Shown: positions 29,124-37,947, counted from the stretch's first letter. The stretch is 63,891 nucleotides of DNA from an uncultured Clostridia bacterium (GCA_944390975.1 CALXRX010000009.1:1-63891); one strand, 5' to 3'. The notes: generated by a model from the sequence alone, not told the origin. Program-made: numbers and translations.

Positions 29124-29126
29124 ATC

Positions 29127-29501
29127 TTAGACGCTTAGGTAAACGTCTTTCACTTCGTCTCTCTTATTATATCCCTTATGCACTTTGACACGAACAATCT
29201 CACCCACATTGACTCTTCCATATAATTCTTCACTATCAATACTATGTGATTTGCCTTCGTACATTAGATATACATTATACTTCCTGTCGTGAAATTGAGG
29301 GACCATAACTTTTCCAGTCATAACATAAGTTATATGTTCCTTTTCATATTCTTTTTCACAGACTGGAACATTTGCATAAAATGTTTCGTACCGCAATGTT
29401 TTGCGGTAAATTGCCATGACTATTACATACATTAGCCACACAGCTACTACTGCAAATAACACAGTAATAACTCCCAACAATAACACAATAACACAATCCA
29501 T
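29127..29501 (-). CDS. Small membrane protein, accessory, unknown
   Basis: A 124-aa protein with one long N-terminal helix (about 4-32) and a soluble beta-rich C-terminal domain. The start at 29501 is chosen because AAGGAGG lies just upstream, inside an in-frame extension beginning at 29522. It uses CGG in frame as arginine (TTG CGG TAC), unlike native genes, and its base composition is richer in GC. Part of the island next to tRNA-Leu. Confidence 0.75.
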   Translation of the reverse strand: MDCVIVLLLGVITVLFAVVAVWLMYVIVMAIYRKTLRYETFYANVPVCEKEYEKEHITYVMTGKVMVPQFHDRKYNVYLMYEGKSHSIDSEELYGRVNVGEIVRVKVHKGYNKRDEVKDVYLSV

Positions 29502-29626
29502 AGACGTTTCCTCCTTGCCCAATGGGCGATGTTAGTTTTTAAAAAGATTTTACATCTTTAATTATATAGTATTTTACATAAAATTGCAAATTTGAGCAAT
29601 TTTTCGCAATATAAAAATTTATTATT

Positions 29627-29664
29627 TAAAAGAGTATTCGAGATACATCCCAAATACTCCTTTT
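29627..29664 (-). terminator. Terminator of the 29669 gene
   Basis: AAAAGAGTATT pairs with AATACTCCTTTT (one mismatch), right after the stop codon. Confidence 0.75.
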
Positions 29665-29668
29665 GACT

Positions 29669-30313
29669 CTAATTGTTTTTTTTAATCTGTTCACTTAAGC
29701 TTTTAAAGAACATTTGCCAATTTTCTCTGTCTTTTTTGTCATCTTCCTCAAAATTACCATTTGCCTCTGCCTCTTTGATATTTTCAGAGAAATTGCTACG
29801 AAGTGTTTTGACCTCTTGCTCGAAGTTAATATTTTCTTTAGAAATATATTCCTCGAATTTAGCCTTTCTCCAATCTTTACAGAGTTTGGTGAATGTAGGT
29901 CCTGGATGATAAAGAGGATCAACTACTTGAATATAAGAAGCTGTTCTAATCATTTCAGTCAAATATCTTTCCCTTGCTAACACAGCCTCTTCTGCCTCAA
30001 TACCATAGAGAGAATTGTAACAGTATTGGACTGCTTCTTGATCTTCCGGATTAATCCTATAGCGGTCGCCACCGCAATTGGCTCTACCTTCTACACTCGC
30101 AAAGCAATCTAAAATTGCAATCTTAATAGCAACAGCATATTCCTCCGGAAATCCAGACTTCTTACAGACTTTCACAAGTTCTCTTGCTGGTGCAATCCAA
30201 TTGTAATCAGATTTGCTATCTTCGATTACTTGTTTGTACAGTTGTTTTGCAGTCATCCGGTATATTTCACCATAATGACCAGTAACAACGTATCTTGTTT
30301 TAAAAAAACTCAT
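29669..30313 (-). CDS. Hypothetical soluble protein, accessory
   Basis: A 214-aa protein without a recognised domain. The N-terminal 140 residues look globular (GRANCGGDRYRINPEDQ is distinctive), and the C-terminus is a charged helix (about 160-214). GAAAGGAGG-like site upstream. It contains an in-frame CGG (TAC CGG ATG) read as arginine and CCG/AGG codons, again unlike the native genes. Likely imported with the neighbouring 29127 gene. Confidence 0.75.
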   Translation of the reverse strand: MSFFKTRYVVTGHYGEIYRMTAKQLYKQVIEDSKSDYNWIAPARELVKVCKKSGFPEEYAVAIKIAILDCFASVEGRANCGGDRYRINPEDQEAVQYCYNSLYGIEAEEAVLARERYLTEMIRTASYIQVVDPLYHPGPTFTKLCKDWRKAKFEEYISKENINFEQEVKTLRSNFSENIKEAEANGNFEEDDKKDRENWQMFFKSLSEQIKKNN

Positions 30314-30512
30314 TGAACTTTCCTCCTTAATACTTTTTTGGTTGCTTAAAATAAATATGTATAACTAAAAGTTAGAGGATATACTTCCCCTCACTAATTA
30401 GTGAAAAAAGATTTTAAGACATAGAGTTTGTCTATATCAGTGCATATTATACTATAAATCAACATAAATTGCAAATTTATATAGTTCTTCATTATTTTTC
30501 CCAAAGCAAAAT
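30314..30512. other. Non-coding gap in the island
   Basis: AT-rich, with a small palindrome CACTAATTAGTG near 30392. No coding frame or RNA I can support. Confidence 0.4.
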
Positions 30513-30645
30513 TTATAATAAAATTCTTTTAGTTTTACTTTTTAGCGAGTATATTTCATCATCTTTTAGTTCTAATTGATATTTTAGAGAACGATTTTCT
30601 TGTCTTATTTCAACACCATACTTTCGCTTGGATGACTTTAATGTG
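30513..30645 (-). pseudogene. C-terminal gene remnant (charged helix)
   Basis: About 43 codons without a start, encoding KYGVEIRQENRSLKYQLELK and KDDEIYSLK-type sequence ending in TAA. It looks like the coiled-coil tail of a larger protein, possibly a mobilisation or resistance protein. It begins just after the leader-type terminator at 30656, so the structural gene body seems to have been deleted. Confidence 0.4.
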
Positions 30646-30655
30646 TTTTAGGCAA

Positions 30656-30690
30656 CAAAAAATCAACCAGATTTTTATTTCTGATTGATT
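30656..30690 (-). terminator. Attenuator-like terminator
   Basis: AATCAATCAGA pairs with TCTGGTTGATT (one wobble), followed by TTTTTTG on the minus strand. Confidence 0.75.
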
Positions 30691-30699
30691 TCTATATCA

Positions 30700-30785
30700 T
30701 ATCTGTTCTATCAGTTCGAACAGATACGTCGTTGGTGCCTTAGCACACCACGTATTCGAAATCTATAAGGCACAAATCTCCTTTA
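30700..30785 (-). promoter_or_regulatory. Leader region with a short Arg-rich ORF and hairpins
   Basis: AAAGGAGAT precedes GTG at 30771-30773. This opens a 20-codon ORF (VPYRFRIRGVLRHQRRICSN) ending in TGA at 30711. Two hairpins overlap it: GTGCCTTA...TAAGGCAC, and ATCTGTTC with GAACAGAT (30701-30725). The terminator at 30656 follows. The layout is that of a translation-attenuated antibiotic-resistance leader, now without its gene. Confidence 0.5.
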
Positions 30786-30927
30786 TTATCCGTTCTAAAT
30801 ATAGTTATAGCAATAGTTTTAAAGAATTGTATCTACACTTTTGATTTTTTTAACTTTTACTATGCTTTTAATTTAACATAACTTTTTATATTTGGCAATA
30901 CTTTTTAAAGAAATTTAAGGTATATCA

Positions 30928-31266
30928 TTATTTCCAAACTCTATCACAATTTTTAATTTCCTTCTCTTTAAATGCTTTAAAAATATCTACATTATTCATA
31001 TTTGCTATACTAAGTAAATATATAAAACAGTCTGCTAATTCTTCTTCAACACTATCATTATATTCTTTTGCTATATCTAAATGTCCATTTGTTCTTTTTC
31101 TTATTGCTTTAGCAAGTTCTCCTAATTCTTCTAAAAACAACATCATTTCTCTTTCAATAGTAACACCATCAAATTTTCTAGCTTTCTTCATATCTTTTAT
31201 GTATTTTTGAATTTCTGCAATAGAACTCTTTTCATTTAATAATTCTAATTTTTCTTTTAATCCCAT
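30928..31266 (-). CDS. MazG-like nucleotide pyrophosphohydrolase
   Basis: A 112-aa all-alpha NTP pyrophosphohydrolase-like protein. The metal-binding acidic pattern is visible: EEMMLFLEELGELAKAIRK-type helix and, later, VEEELADCFIYLLSIANM. Such enzymes hydrolyse (d)NTPs to NMP and PPi. It begins 9 bp after the DinD-Nudix stop, so the two are one operon and both act on nucleotides. Confidence 0.85.
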   Translation of the reverse strand: MGLKEKLELLNEKSSIAEIQKYIKDMKKARKFDGVTIEREMMLFLEELGELAKAIRKRTNGHLDIAKEYNDSVEEELADCFIYLLSIANMNNVDIFKAFKEKEIKNCDRVWK

Positions 31267-31275
31267 ATTTTACAC

Positions 31276-32649
31276 CTACATTTCTATTTCTTTTCTAAGA
31301 AATCCACTAACAAATTCCCATCTATGTTTTATAAATTGTCCATTATGTACTAAATCGTTAATTTCTGTCCAAGTTGCCCATTTTACATCTGAAACCTCAT
31401 CTTCTTGAAATTTCATTTTAGATATATCATAATTACATTTCAAAATATATGTGTCAATCCAAACATTTCCTGTTTTAAACTTTGTTATTAATTTTAAATC
31501 ATCAACATTAATATCAATATCTAGTTCTTCTTTTGCTTCTCTGACAATGGTATTTATTGAGTTTTCTCCTAATATAACGGAACCTCCAGTCATAGCCCAT
31601 ACATTAGGTTCTAGCTTTTTTTGTTTTGCTCTTTTTTGAATTAGTATCTTATTATCACTATTTATTATCCATACATCTGCTCCTAAATGATAAAAGCCTC
31701 TATCAAAAACTTTCTGATCGTATTTTTTCATTATTTCACCTGTTGCATTTCCTTTGTCATCTAGTACTTCCCATAATTCCATAGTATTATTATCTTCCTT
31801 TATCATTTTCATTTCAACATTTTTCAAACTTTTTTTATTTTCTTTTTCTAATTGCTTTAAACTCTTTTTAGGTGTAGGTAAATTTTCTGGCATAGTTCCA
31901 CCATTTTTAGCAATTACTTCTCTGATATTTTTTCCAATATTATAATGAGTTTCGTTGGCTTCTTTTTCACTTTGAATATTATCTTTCTTTAATTTTTGCT
32001 CTGTTTGAGATATTCTAAATAAATTTGCTATAAGTTCATCACTTCCCATATTATCTAAAATATCTTCTCTATATCTTAATCCTTTTCTTTTAGCAATATC
32101 ATCAGCTGTTTCTCCATTATATAAACCTTTATATCCAAAATTATGAAATTTATCAAAATTTTTAACACCTGCATTTTTAGCTGTTTGATTAAGCGAATAA
32201 TTGCCTTTTTTAGTTAAATTTCTTTGGTAAAATCTCTTTTCATCTTCTGTTAATGAACTATATTCTTTTTCGCTAATTTCTTGCTTTCTTGTTTGTATTG
32301 CAAAATATGTTTGTGCAAGAGCAATAACTTTTTTTCTTGTATCTCCATTTTGTGCTATTAAATAGCAAGCATAACGTGTTAATTTATAATCTTTAATCAT
32401 TACTTCTGCATTATTAGCACGTTTTGACAACTTGTCGATGTCGACAAAATGTTCAAGAACAGTAATATCACTATTTTTGCAAGATTCTTTTGCTTTGTTT
32501 ATTACATTTTCAAATTTTCGCCATTCTTTATAATTTAAAACTGATTGTAGTTCTCTAGCATACCAAAATTCAATACCATTTTTATCAATATGTTTTATAT
32601 CTTCAAAAGTTTTATTACTATAATTTTCATTTTTATCTAATTCATTCAT
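31276..32649 (-). CDS. DinD-Nudix fusion protein
   Basis: A single uninterrupted 457-aa frame with two known modules. Residues about 10-275 match DNA-damage-inducible protein D: FWYARELQSVLNYKEWRKFE, VEHFVDIDKLSK-like, TRYACYLIAQNGDTRKK, and NGGTMPENLPTPKKSLKQLE at the end. Residues about 285-457 form a Nudix hydrolase with the box G-x5-E-x7-RE-x2-EE at 356-376 (GSVILGE...REAKEEL). DinD alone is about 275 aa and modulates RecA in E. coli; Nudix enzymes cleave nucleoside diphosphate derivatives. Fusion to Nudix is unusual. It lies between an RT gene (87 bp upstream) and mazG. Confidence 0.9.
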   Translation of the reverse strand: MNELDKNENYSNKTFEDIKHIDKNGIEFWYARELQSVLNYKEWRKFENVINKAKESCKNSDITVLEHFVDIDKLSKRANNAEVMIKDYKLTRYACYLIAQNGDTRKKVIALAQTYFAIQTRKQEISEKEYSSLTEDEKRFYQRNLTKKGNYSLNQTAKNAGVKNFDKFHNFGYKGLYNGETADDIAKRKGLRYREDILDNMGSDELIANLFRISQTEQKLKKDNIQSEKEANETHYNIGKNIREVIAKNGGTMPENLPTPKKSLKQLEKENKKSLKNVEMKMIKEDNNTMELWEVLDDKGNATGEIMKKYDQKVFDRGFYHLGADVWIINSDNKILIQKRAKQKKLEPNVWAMTGGSVILGENSINTIVREAKEELDIDINVDDLKLITKFKTGNVWIDTYILKCNYDISKMKFQEDEVSDVKWATWTEINDLVHNGQFIKHRWEFVSGFLRKEIEM

Positions 32650-32735
32650 TTGAAATCATCTCCATTTCTCTTTGTTTGATATTTTATTACAAATTCAAAT
32701 GAATTGCAATATATTTACGAAAATTTGTTTCCAAA

Positions 32736-33686
32736 TTAACTAAAATTTTTTAATTGATTTTTTAGTCCTCTATAAGCATTTTTCTCTGATAACTCTGTAA
32801 AGTTAGTTAAGCCTAATAATGAATTTTTTAGTCCTATTTCTACTTTCTTTATGTCTTCAATTTGTAATATTTTTTTCTTGATTTTCAATCTTGTTTTATT
32901 CGCAACAACTAGCTGATGTTGTGGGGATATAACAAAACCAGTAATTTTTTTATACTCATTATTATTATATCTAATTGTCTTTCCTTTACTAATTTTCTGT
33001 CCATACTTCTTTATAATTGCCTTTAATTGTTTTTCTTCTTCAAAGCTAATTTTTCTATTAGTAGAAAGAGTAATATCATCTACATATATTGAACATAGTA
33101 AATTATGTTCTCTACAATAGTTTATAATTTCGTCAAACATATCTAAATTAGCTAAATATGAGAGAATTTGACTCGTTGGAGTTCCAGAAGGCAAATGATT
33201 TTTTATTTTTATATGTTTTGCTTTCATATAATCATATACACAATCTTCTATATATACACCTTTATTTTTATAATTTATTGTTGTTATATCTGTACATATC
33301 TTTGCTACATCTGGTGCCATTTTCAATTTTTGTAAGAAAAAATTATATATTTTATTTCTATGAGTATTTGGAAAAAATTTACTCATATCTAATTTTAACA
33401 TATACTCTGACTTTAAGTGTTGTATAGCATTATCATACGCTGACTTACCTTTTACTCCTGAAAAAACATAATTTGGAAATTCAATTGCATATAATTTTCT
33501 TAATAATCTTTTTTGAAGCTGTTTCAATTCATAATTAGGATTTTCCAATAATCTATTCTTGTCATTTATATATACTTTATATTTATTCAAAATAAGAGCT
33601 ACATTTTTTTCTGTAACTCTCAATCTATAATACAAATCTCTTTTTCTTTTTATTTTATATAATTCACAATTTTCAAAATTTATCAT
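32736..33686 (-). CDS. Retron-like reverse transcriptase
   Basis: A 316-aa RT with no extra domain, the usual retron size. Motifs in order: HLKSEYMLKLDMSKFFPNTH (90-109), LPSGTPTSQILSYLANLDMF (165-184), the catalytic YVDD (201-204), and KKITGFVIS (246-254) matching the retron VTG region. Start ATG has GGAGA upstream. No convincing msr-msd RNA was found between it and the 64-aa ORF. It could instead belong to another defence RT group, but LP-G-PTS and YVDD with VTG-like motif favour a retron. Confidence 0.85.
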   Translation of the reverse strand: MINFENCELYKIKRKRDLYYRLRVTEKNVALILNKYKVYINDKNRLLENPNYELKQLQKRLLRKLYAIEFPNYVFSGVKGKSAYDNAIQHLKSEYMLKLDMSKFFPNTHRNKIYNFFLQKLKMAPDVAKICTDITTINYKNKGVYIEDCVYDYMKAKHIKIKNHLPSGTPTSQILSYLANLDMFDEIINYCREHNLLCSIYVDDITLSTNRKISFEEEKQLKAIIKKYGQKISKGKTIRYNNNEYKKITGFVISPQHQLVVANKTRLKIKKKILQIEDIKKVEIGLKNSLLGLTNFTELSEKNAYRGLKNQLKNFS

Positions 33687-33754
33687 AGTATGTCTCCTTT
33701 TCCTTTTATAAGTAAACTATAGAATCTAATTTATTTATAAAAAGAAAAGTTTAA

Positions 33755-33949
33755 TTAGTTTTTAGTGAAAAACTTTACTATAAGTTCTTTTACTTTTTTA
33801 TAGCCTTTAATATGAAGATTGAACTTAAGTATAATTCCAGTACCAAATAATAAATACAATATATTCATCATTCTTTCTTCACTAAAACCACAAGCTTTCC
33901 CCACTATCATTACAAAAATCACTGATACAACTGGTTCTGGAATTTTCAT
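33755..33949 (-). CDS. Small protein with one hydrophobic segment, unknown (64 aa)
   Basis: Starts with ATG after a strong AGGAGGTG site. It has a hydrophobic stretch (MMNILYLLFGTGIILKF, about 27-43) and a basic C-terminus. It is 70 bp upstream of the RT and transcribed with it. No known family; may be a small membrane component of the RT cassette. Confidence 0.65.
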   Translation of the reverse strand: MKIPEPVVSVIFVMIVGKACGFSEERMMNILYLLFGTGIILKFNLHIKGYKKVKELIVKFFTKN

Positions 33950-34170
33950 AATCGTTTACACCTCCTATTTTGTAGATTAGACTTATTCATAATAAAACAT
34001 ATATAACTTCAAATTTTTTCAATTTATACTGATAAAGCAAAATAGAATAATCTACCTTGCTCTGTCTCTGTTCTTTTTCTTTTTATCTTGCTGTTTTTCA
34101 AATTCTGTTTTTTCTTTTTCTAATTGTTGATATAACTGATATTGTTTGATTTTTTCATTTTTTGCATAAT
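33950..34170 (-). other. 5' leader of the RT cassette with mutually exclusive inverted repeats
   Basis: On the minus strand GTAGATTA (34048-34055) can pair with TAATCTAC (33972-33979), and CTATTTTG (34038-34045) with CAAAATAG (33965-33972) next to the AGGAGG site. The arms are in swapped order, so only one stem can form at a time. A charged ORF fragment without a start (ending KKKKNRDRAR) overlaps. It may be a regulatory switch or the retron RNA region. Confidence 0.45.
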
Positions 34171-34200
34171 ATTGTTACTATGCTACAATATAAATGTCAA
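34171..34200 (-). promoter_or_regulatory. Promoter of the RT cassette
   Basis: Minus strand TTGACA (34195-34200), 17-nt spacer and TAACAAT, a weak -10. It starts inside the T-run of the preceding tRNA terminator. Confidence 0.55.
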
Positions 34201-34232
34201 AAAAATTAACCGTTCATTTTTAGAACGGTTTT
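34201..34232 (-). terminator. Terminator of tRNA-Leu
   Basis: AACCGTTC and GAACGGTT arms, then TTTTTTT on the minus strand. Confidence 0.85.
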
Positions 34233-34315
34233 AAGATTTTTGTGTTCATCAAATTTTTATAGTCTTGAAGTTAAGTTGTTTCAGGACTTTCATAAAGTTC
34301 GACGAAAATTGTCAT

Positions 34316-34402
34316 TGGTGCCGGTGGTGGGACTCGAACCCACACGCCATTGCTGACAACAGATTTTGAGTCTGCCCCGTCTACCAATTCCAGCACACCG
34401 GC
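34316..34402 (-). tRNA. tRNA-Leu (CAA anticodon)
   Basis: An 87-nt class II tRNA with encoded CCA (34316-34318). Acceptor GCCGGTG/CACCGGC, anticodon loop CTCAAAA giving CAA, a long variable arm and T-arm GTGGG/CCCAC. It borders the accessory island on its 3' side, a common integration place. Confidence 0.95.
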
Positions 34403-34427
34403 ATTTCATTCTTGATTATCTTACCAT

Positions 34428-34465
34428 AAAATAAGAAGTTGGTCAATACTACAACTTCTTATTTT
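34428..34465 (-). terminator. Terminator of deoB
   Basis: AAAATAAGAAGTTG pairs with its complement; works on either strand but follows deoB on the minus strand. Confidence 0.85.
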
Positions 34466-34480
34466 TATTATTGTTCATTG

Positions 34481-35656
34481 TTATTTTATTATATCATTCT
34501 TGAAAGATGTTCCTTCTAATTGTTGCATTTCTAACATGTCTAGTATTGTAGCAGATATGTCTGCATAAGTATTTCTGATACCTATATTAATATTTTGCTT
34601 TATATTTTTTCCATATACTAATATTGGTATATATTCTCTTGAATGATCTGTTGATGGTGTTGATGGATCATTTCCATGGTCTGCTGTTATTATTAGTATA
34701 TCTGTATCCTTCATATTTGAAATAATTTCAGGTATTTTATTATCAAAATATTCTAATGCTTTTGCATAACCTTCTATATCATTTCTATGCCCGTATAGCA
34801 TATCAAAATCTACTAAGTTAGTAAATATTAAGCCTTCGCTTTTCTTTTTTATTTCTTCAATTGTTTTTTCTATACCATCCTCATTTCCATTTGTACGTAT
34901 TTTCTTTGTGATTCCTCTGCCAACAAATAAATCTTCTATTTTTCCAATTGCTATTACATCTTTTTTATTTTCGCTAATTTCATCTAACATTGTTTTGCCA
35001 AATGTTTCAGATTCAAAATCCTTTCTATTATATGTTCTTGTAAAGTTTTCAGCTTTATCTCCTATAAATGGTCTTGCTATTACTGTTCCAATATTATATT
35101 TAGGATTGTCTAAAATTTTTCTTGTAATTTTACAAATTTTATATAATTCCTCCACTGGTATTACTTTCTCATGTGCAGCAATTTGAAATACGCTATCTGC
35201 TGATGTATAAATAATTGGATAACCTGTTTTTATATGTTCTTCTCCAAATTTTTTAAGTATTTCTGTCCCAGATCCTACTTTATTACATAGTATTCCTTTT
35301 ACTCCTGTTGCTTTAATAAAATCATCAATTAATTCTTGTGGAAAAGCACTTGGATATGTTTTAAAACCATTTTTTAATATAAACCCTGAAATTTCCCAAT
35401 GCCCTACTGGACTATTTTTTCCTACAGACTTTTCCATAGCTTTTCCATATGCACCAATAGGATTGTCTTCTTTTTCATTAATTCCTATTTCTGATATATT
35501 GTATAATCCTAATTTTCTCATGTTTTGTAAATTTAGCTTTGTATTATTATAAATTCCTTTTATTGTATTGCTTCCTTCATCTCCATAAATATTTGCATCT
35601 GGAAGTTCACCTACTCCAAATCCATCTAGCACAATTACAATTGCTCTATTTATCAT
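34481..35656 (-). CDS. deoB: Phosphopentomutase
   Basis: A 391-aa alkaline-phosphatase-fold enzyme converting (deoxy)ribose 1-phosphate to 5-phosphate. Metal and catalytic blocks: RAIVIVLDGFGVGELPDA at the N-terminus, SVGKNSPVGHWEI, and ITADHGNDPSTPSTDHSREY near the C-terminus. Length is normal. Confidence 0.96.
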   Translation of the reverse strand: MINRAIVIVLDGFGVGELPDANIYGDEGSNTIKGIYNNTKLNLQNMRKLGLYNISEIGINEKEDNPIGAYGKAMEKSVGKNSPVGHWEISGFILKNGFKTYPSAFPQELIDDFIKATGVKGILCNKVGSGTEILKKFGEEHIKTGYPIIYTSADSVFQIAAHEKVIPVEELYKICKITRKILDNPKYNIGTVIARPFIGDKAENFTRTYNRKDFESETFGKTMLDEISENKKDVIAIGKIEDLFVGRGITKKIRTNGNEDGIEKTIEEIKKKSEGLIFTNLVDFDMLYGHRNDIEGYAKALEYFDNKIPEIISNMKDTDILIITADHGNDPSTPSTDHSREYIPILVYGKNIKQNINIGIRNTYADISATILDMLEMQQLEGTSFKNDIIK

Positions 35657-35682
35657 TTTATTCCTTCTTTCTATAACACATT

Positions 35683-37947
35683 TTACTTTTCTTTAATATT
35701 TAATTCAATCTCATATAAATTTATTTTTTGGGTAGTAAATTTAAATTCATTAACCTCTGTATTTATTCTGAAATCATCTTTATAAATTTCCTTAATTTCA
35801 TAACCTTCTAAATTTATTAGCCCTTTTGTTGCAACATCCATTCCTAAAGGCAATGTTTTATTATCATTGTCATAATATATGCAATTAGAAAAATATATAA
35901 TTTTAGTATTTTCATCCATATTAATTTTATACAAATTAATTTGACTACTATCTTCACATTCTTTAATAGCTTTTTCTGGGTTTATATTAACTGTTTTTAA
36001 GCCTTTCAAATTATCTTCTGTAGTTGATGCTAAATATATTGGAATTATAGGTAATTCTTTCTTTTTATTTAGACAATTGTTAACATTAATTAAAACTTTG
36101 TTTAATTTATCCTTATATTCTTCTAAAGATGTATTATTGTTTATATCTAATATCTTTAATTTATCTTTTAAATTTTCTCTATGTTTTTTATTTCCTAATA
36201 TTTTTGTACTATCTTCTTGCACGTCTCCAAATATATCTGGTTTATTGCTAGAAAAAAGTATTCTTTGTTTTTGAAATTCATTCTTTAAGTTTTCTAAACT
36301 ATTTTTTAAAATGTCTTCATTATTTATATTATTTAAAATACTTAATATTTCTGTTGATGAAATATATATATAGTCTAAATCCTGTTTTGTAAAAATAGTT
36401 CTTTGTTTTTTATCAACTAACATTCCTATTTCTTCTAAATCTTCTTCGTAATTATATACTTTTTGAATTTTTTTACTAGATATTGTATCCTCGTTTATAG
36501 CTTCATTTAACATTAATTTTTCATCTTTGTTTGCAAATTTCCAAAATTCAAATATACTTTTTTCGTGTTTATCTATTTCTTGAATATATAAATTTGCATT
36601 TTTTATTTTAGTTTCCATATTTTCTATTTTACTTTTTAACGCTTTTGTGTCTAAAGTTAAATTCTTTACTTTTAACCTTATTTCATCTAATTCTTTATAT
36701 ATTTTTATTATGTCTTCAATTGTATAATATTCTCTTTTTACAAAATTCATTTTTGGTATATCTTTTTTTATTTCTATTTTGCTTTTTTCTTTTTCTATTT
36801 TTTCTTCTTTTAAATTTTTCTTCATTTTTTTAGCTTTAAAAAAATACTTTACTCTACCAAAAAATGTTTTTCTACACTCCAAATAAGTAGCAATCTGTTT
36901 TTCTTTTAATAAATATTCTTCGTCTCTTTCTTTAGATATTATTTTTAACTCTTCTAATTCTGTTTCCATTTGAATTTGGTCTTTTCCTAATTTCATAATT
37001 TCATTTTTTGCTTTATCATATTCATTATTCATCATTAATAGCATAGTGTCATATGTTATTTTTTTATTATTGTACCTAAATTCTAAGTAACCATATCTAT
37101 CAATTTTGACTGTAAATTTATAATAATGAGGTAGTTCTGTAGATAGTATAAATAGTGCTTTTAATACTTTATAAAATTTTATTGCTTCTTCTTTATTTTC
37201 CAGTTTTATTTTATATACACTACTTATTCCTTCATATACAAAAGTCTCACCAATAATTTGAATAGTTAAATCTCCTTTTTTATCAAACACTTCATATATA
37301 TTAGGCCAATGCTTAGTAAAAAACCACAAATATTTTTCAATATCGGATATTTCTAAATTTTTAAGATATTTATTAGAATAATTTTCATAACATATTGGTA
37401 CAAATATCATTTCTTCTTTTTTCGTTTTGCTATATTCAATTTGCTTTTTTAATAAATAGAAAAATGTTGCATATTCTAAATCATTTGTTGGTACTAACAT
37501 AAAATAAATATCTTGAATGTCTGAATAATAAATTTGCCATAAATAGTTCTCTTCAAATTTTACTTTAAATGGTATTTGCTTACTTAATTTTTTTTGTTCT
37601 TCCCCAACTTCTTCTATTTCTTCTATTTTTACTGTTTTTAACATCTTTAAAAATGTAGTATATCTTATTATATTTTCTTCTTTTTCTGGCAACAAATAAC
37701 TAATTAAATTGCTTGCTTTGCTATATTTTTCCTTAATAGTATTCATCCTATTGCTTGGGGTTAATAATATTTGTATTTTAGAAATTGGTATGTATTTGTA
37801 AACTTTATATCCATTTTCTTCATAGGCTTTTATCGGACTGTATTCAATATTTATAGGTTTTTTAAAAAATTCTGGAATTTTTTCTAAATTTAAACCTATA
37901 TAATCTAATTTTTCTTTAATAACATCTTCATTGGTAACCTTAGGCAT
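35683..37947 (-). CDS. Large hypothetical protein with central coiled coil
   Basis: A 754-aa cytoplasmic protein that I do not recognise. Residues 1-320 look globular and rich in Tyr/Phe. Residues 325-520 are predicted coiled coil with Lys/Glu runs, and the C-terminal 230 residues are mixed. No signal peptide or membrane helix. It starts with its own site after thrS and lies 26 bp upstream of deoB in the same direction. Codon use is native, with no CGG. Confidence 0.75.
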   Translation of the reverse strand: MPKVTNEDVIKEKLDYIGLNLEKIPEFFKKPINIEYSPIKAYEENGYKVYKYIPISKIQILLTPSNRMNTIKEKYSKASNLISYLLPEKEENIIRYTTFLKMLKTVKIEEIEEVGEEQKKLSKQIPFKVKFEENYLWQIYYSDIQDIYFMLVPTNDLEYATFFYLLKKQIEYSKTKKEEMIFVPICYENYSNKYLKNLEISDIEKYLWFFTKHWPNIYEVFDKKGDLTIQIIGETFVYEGISSVYKIKLENKEEAIKFYKVLKALFILSTELPHYYKFTVKIDRYGYLEFRYNNKKITYDTMLLMMNNEYDKAKNEIMKLGKDQIQMETELEELKIISKERDEEYLLKEKQIATYLECRKTFFGRVKYFFKAKKMKKNLKEEKIEKEKSKIEIKKDIPKMNFVKREYYTIEDIIKIYKELDEIRLKVKNLTLDTKALKSKIENMETKIKNANLYIQEIDKHEKSIFEFWKFANKDEKLMLNEAINEDTISSKKIQKVYNYEEDLEEIGMLVDKKQRTIFTKQDLDYIYISSTEILSILNNINNEDILKNSLENLKNEFQKQRILFSSNKPDIFGDVQEDSTKILGNKKHRENLKDKLKILDINNNTSLEEYKDKLNKVLINVNNCLNKKKELPIIPIYLASTTEDNLKGLKTVNINPEKAIKECEDSSQINLYKINMDENTKIIYFSNCIYYDNDNKTLPLGMDVATKGLINLEGYEIKEIYKDDFRINTEVNEFKFTTQKINLYEIELNIKEK

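Noticed and set aside
29695..29922. Overlapping 75-aa ORF on the minus strand
   Set aside because: Lies wholly inside the 29669 gene in another frame, without a ribosome site.
30720..34330. Attachment-site repeat GTC-A/G-TTGGTGCC near 30729 and at the tRNA-Leu 3' end
   Set aside because: Only about 12 bases with a mismatch, on opposite contexts; not enough for an att claim and no integrase is present.
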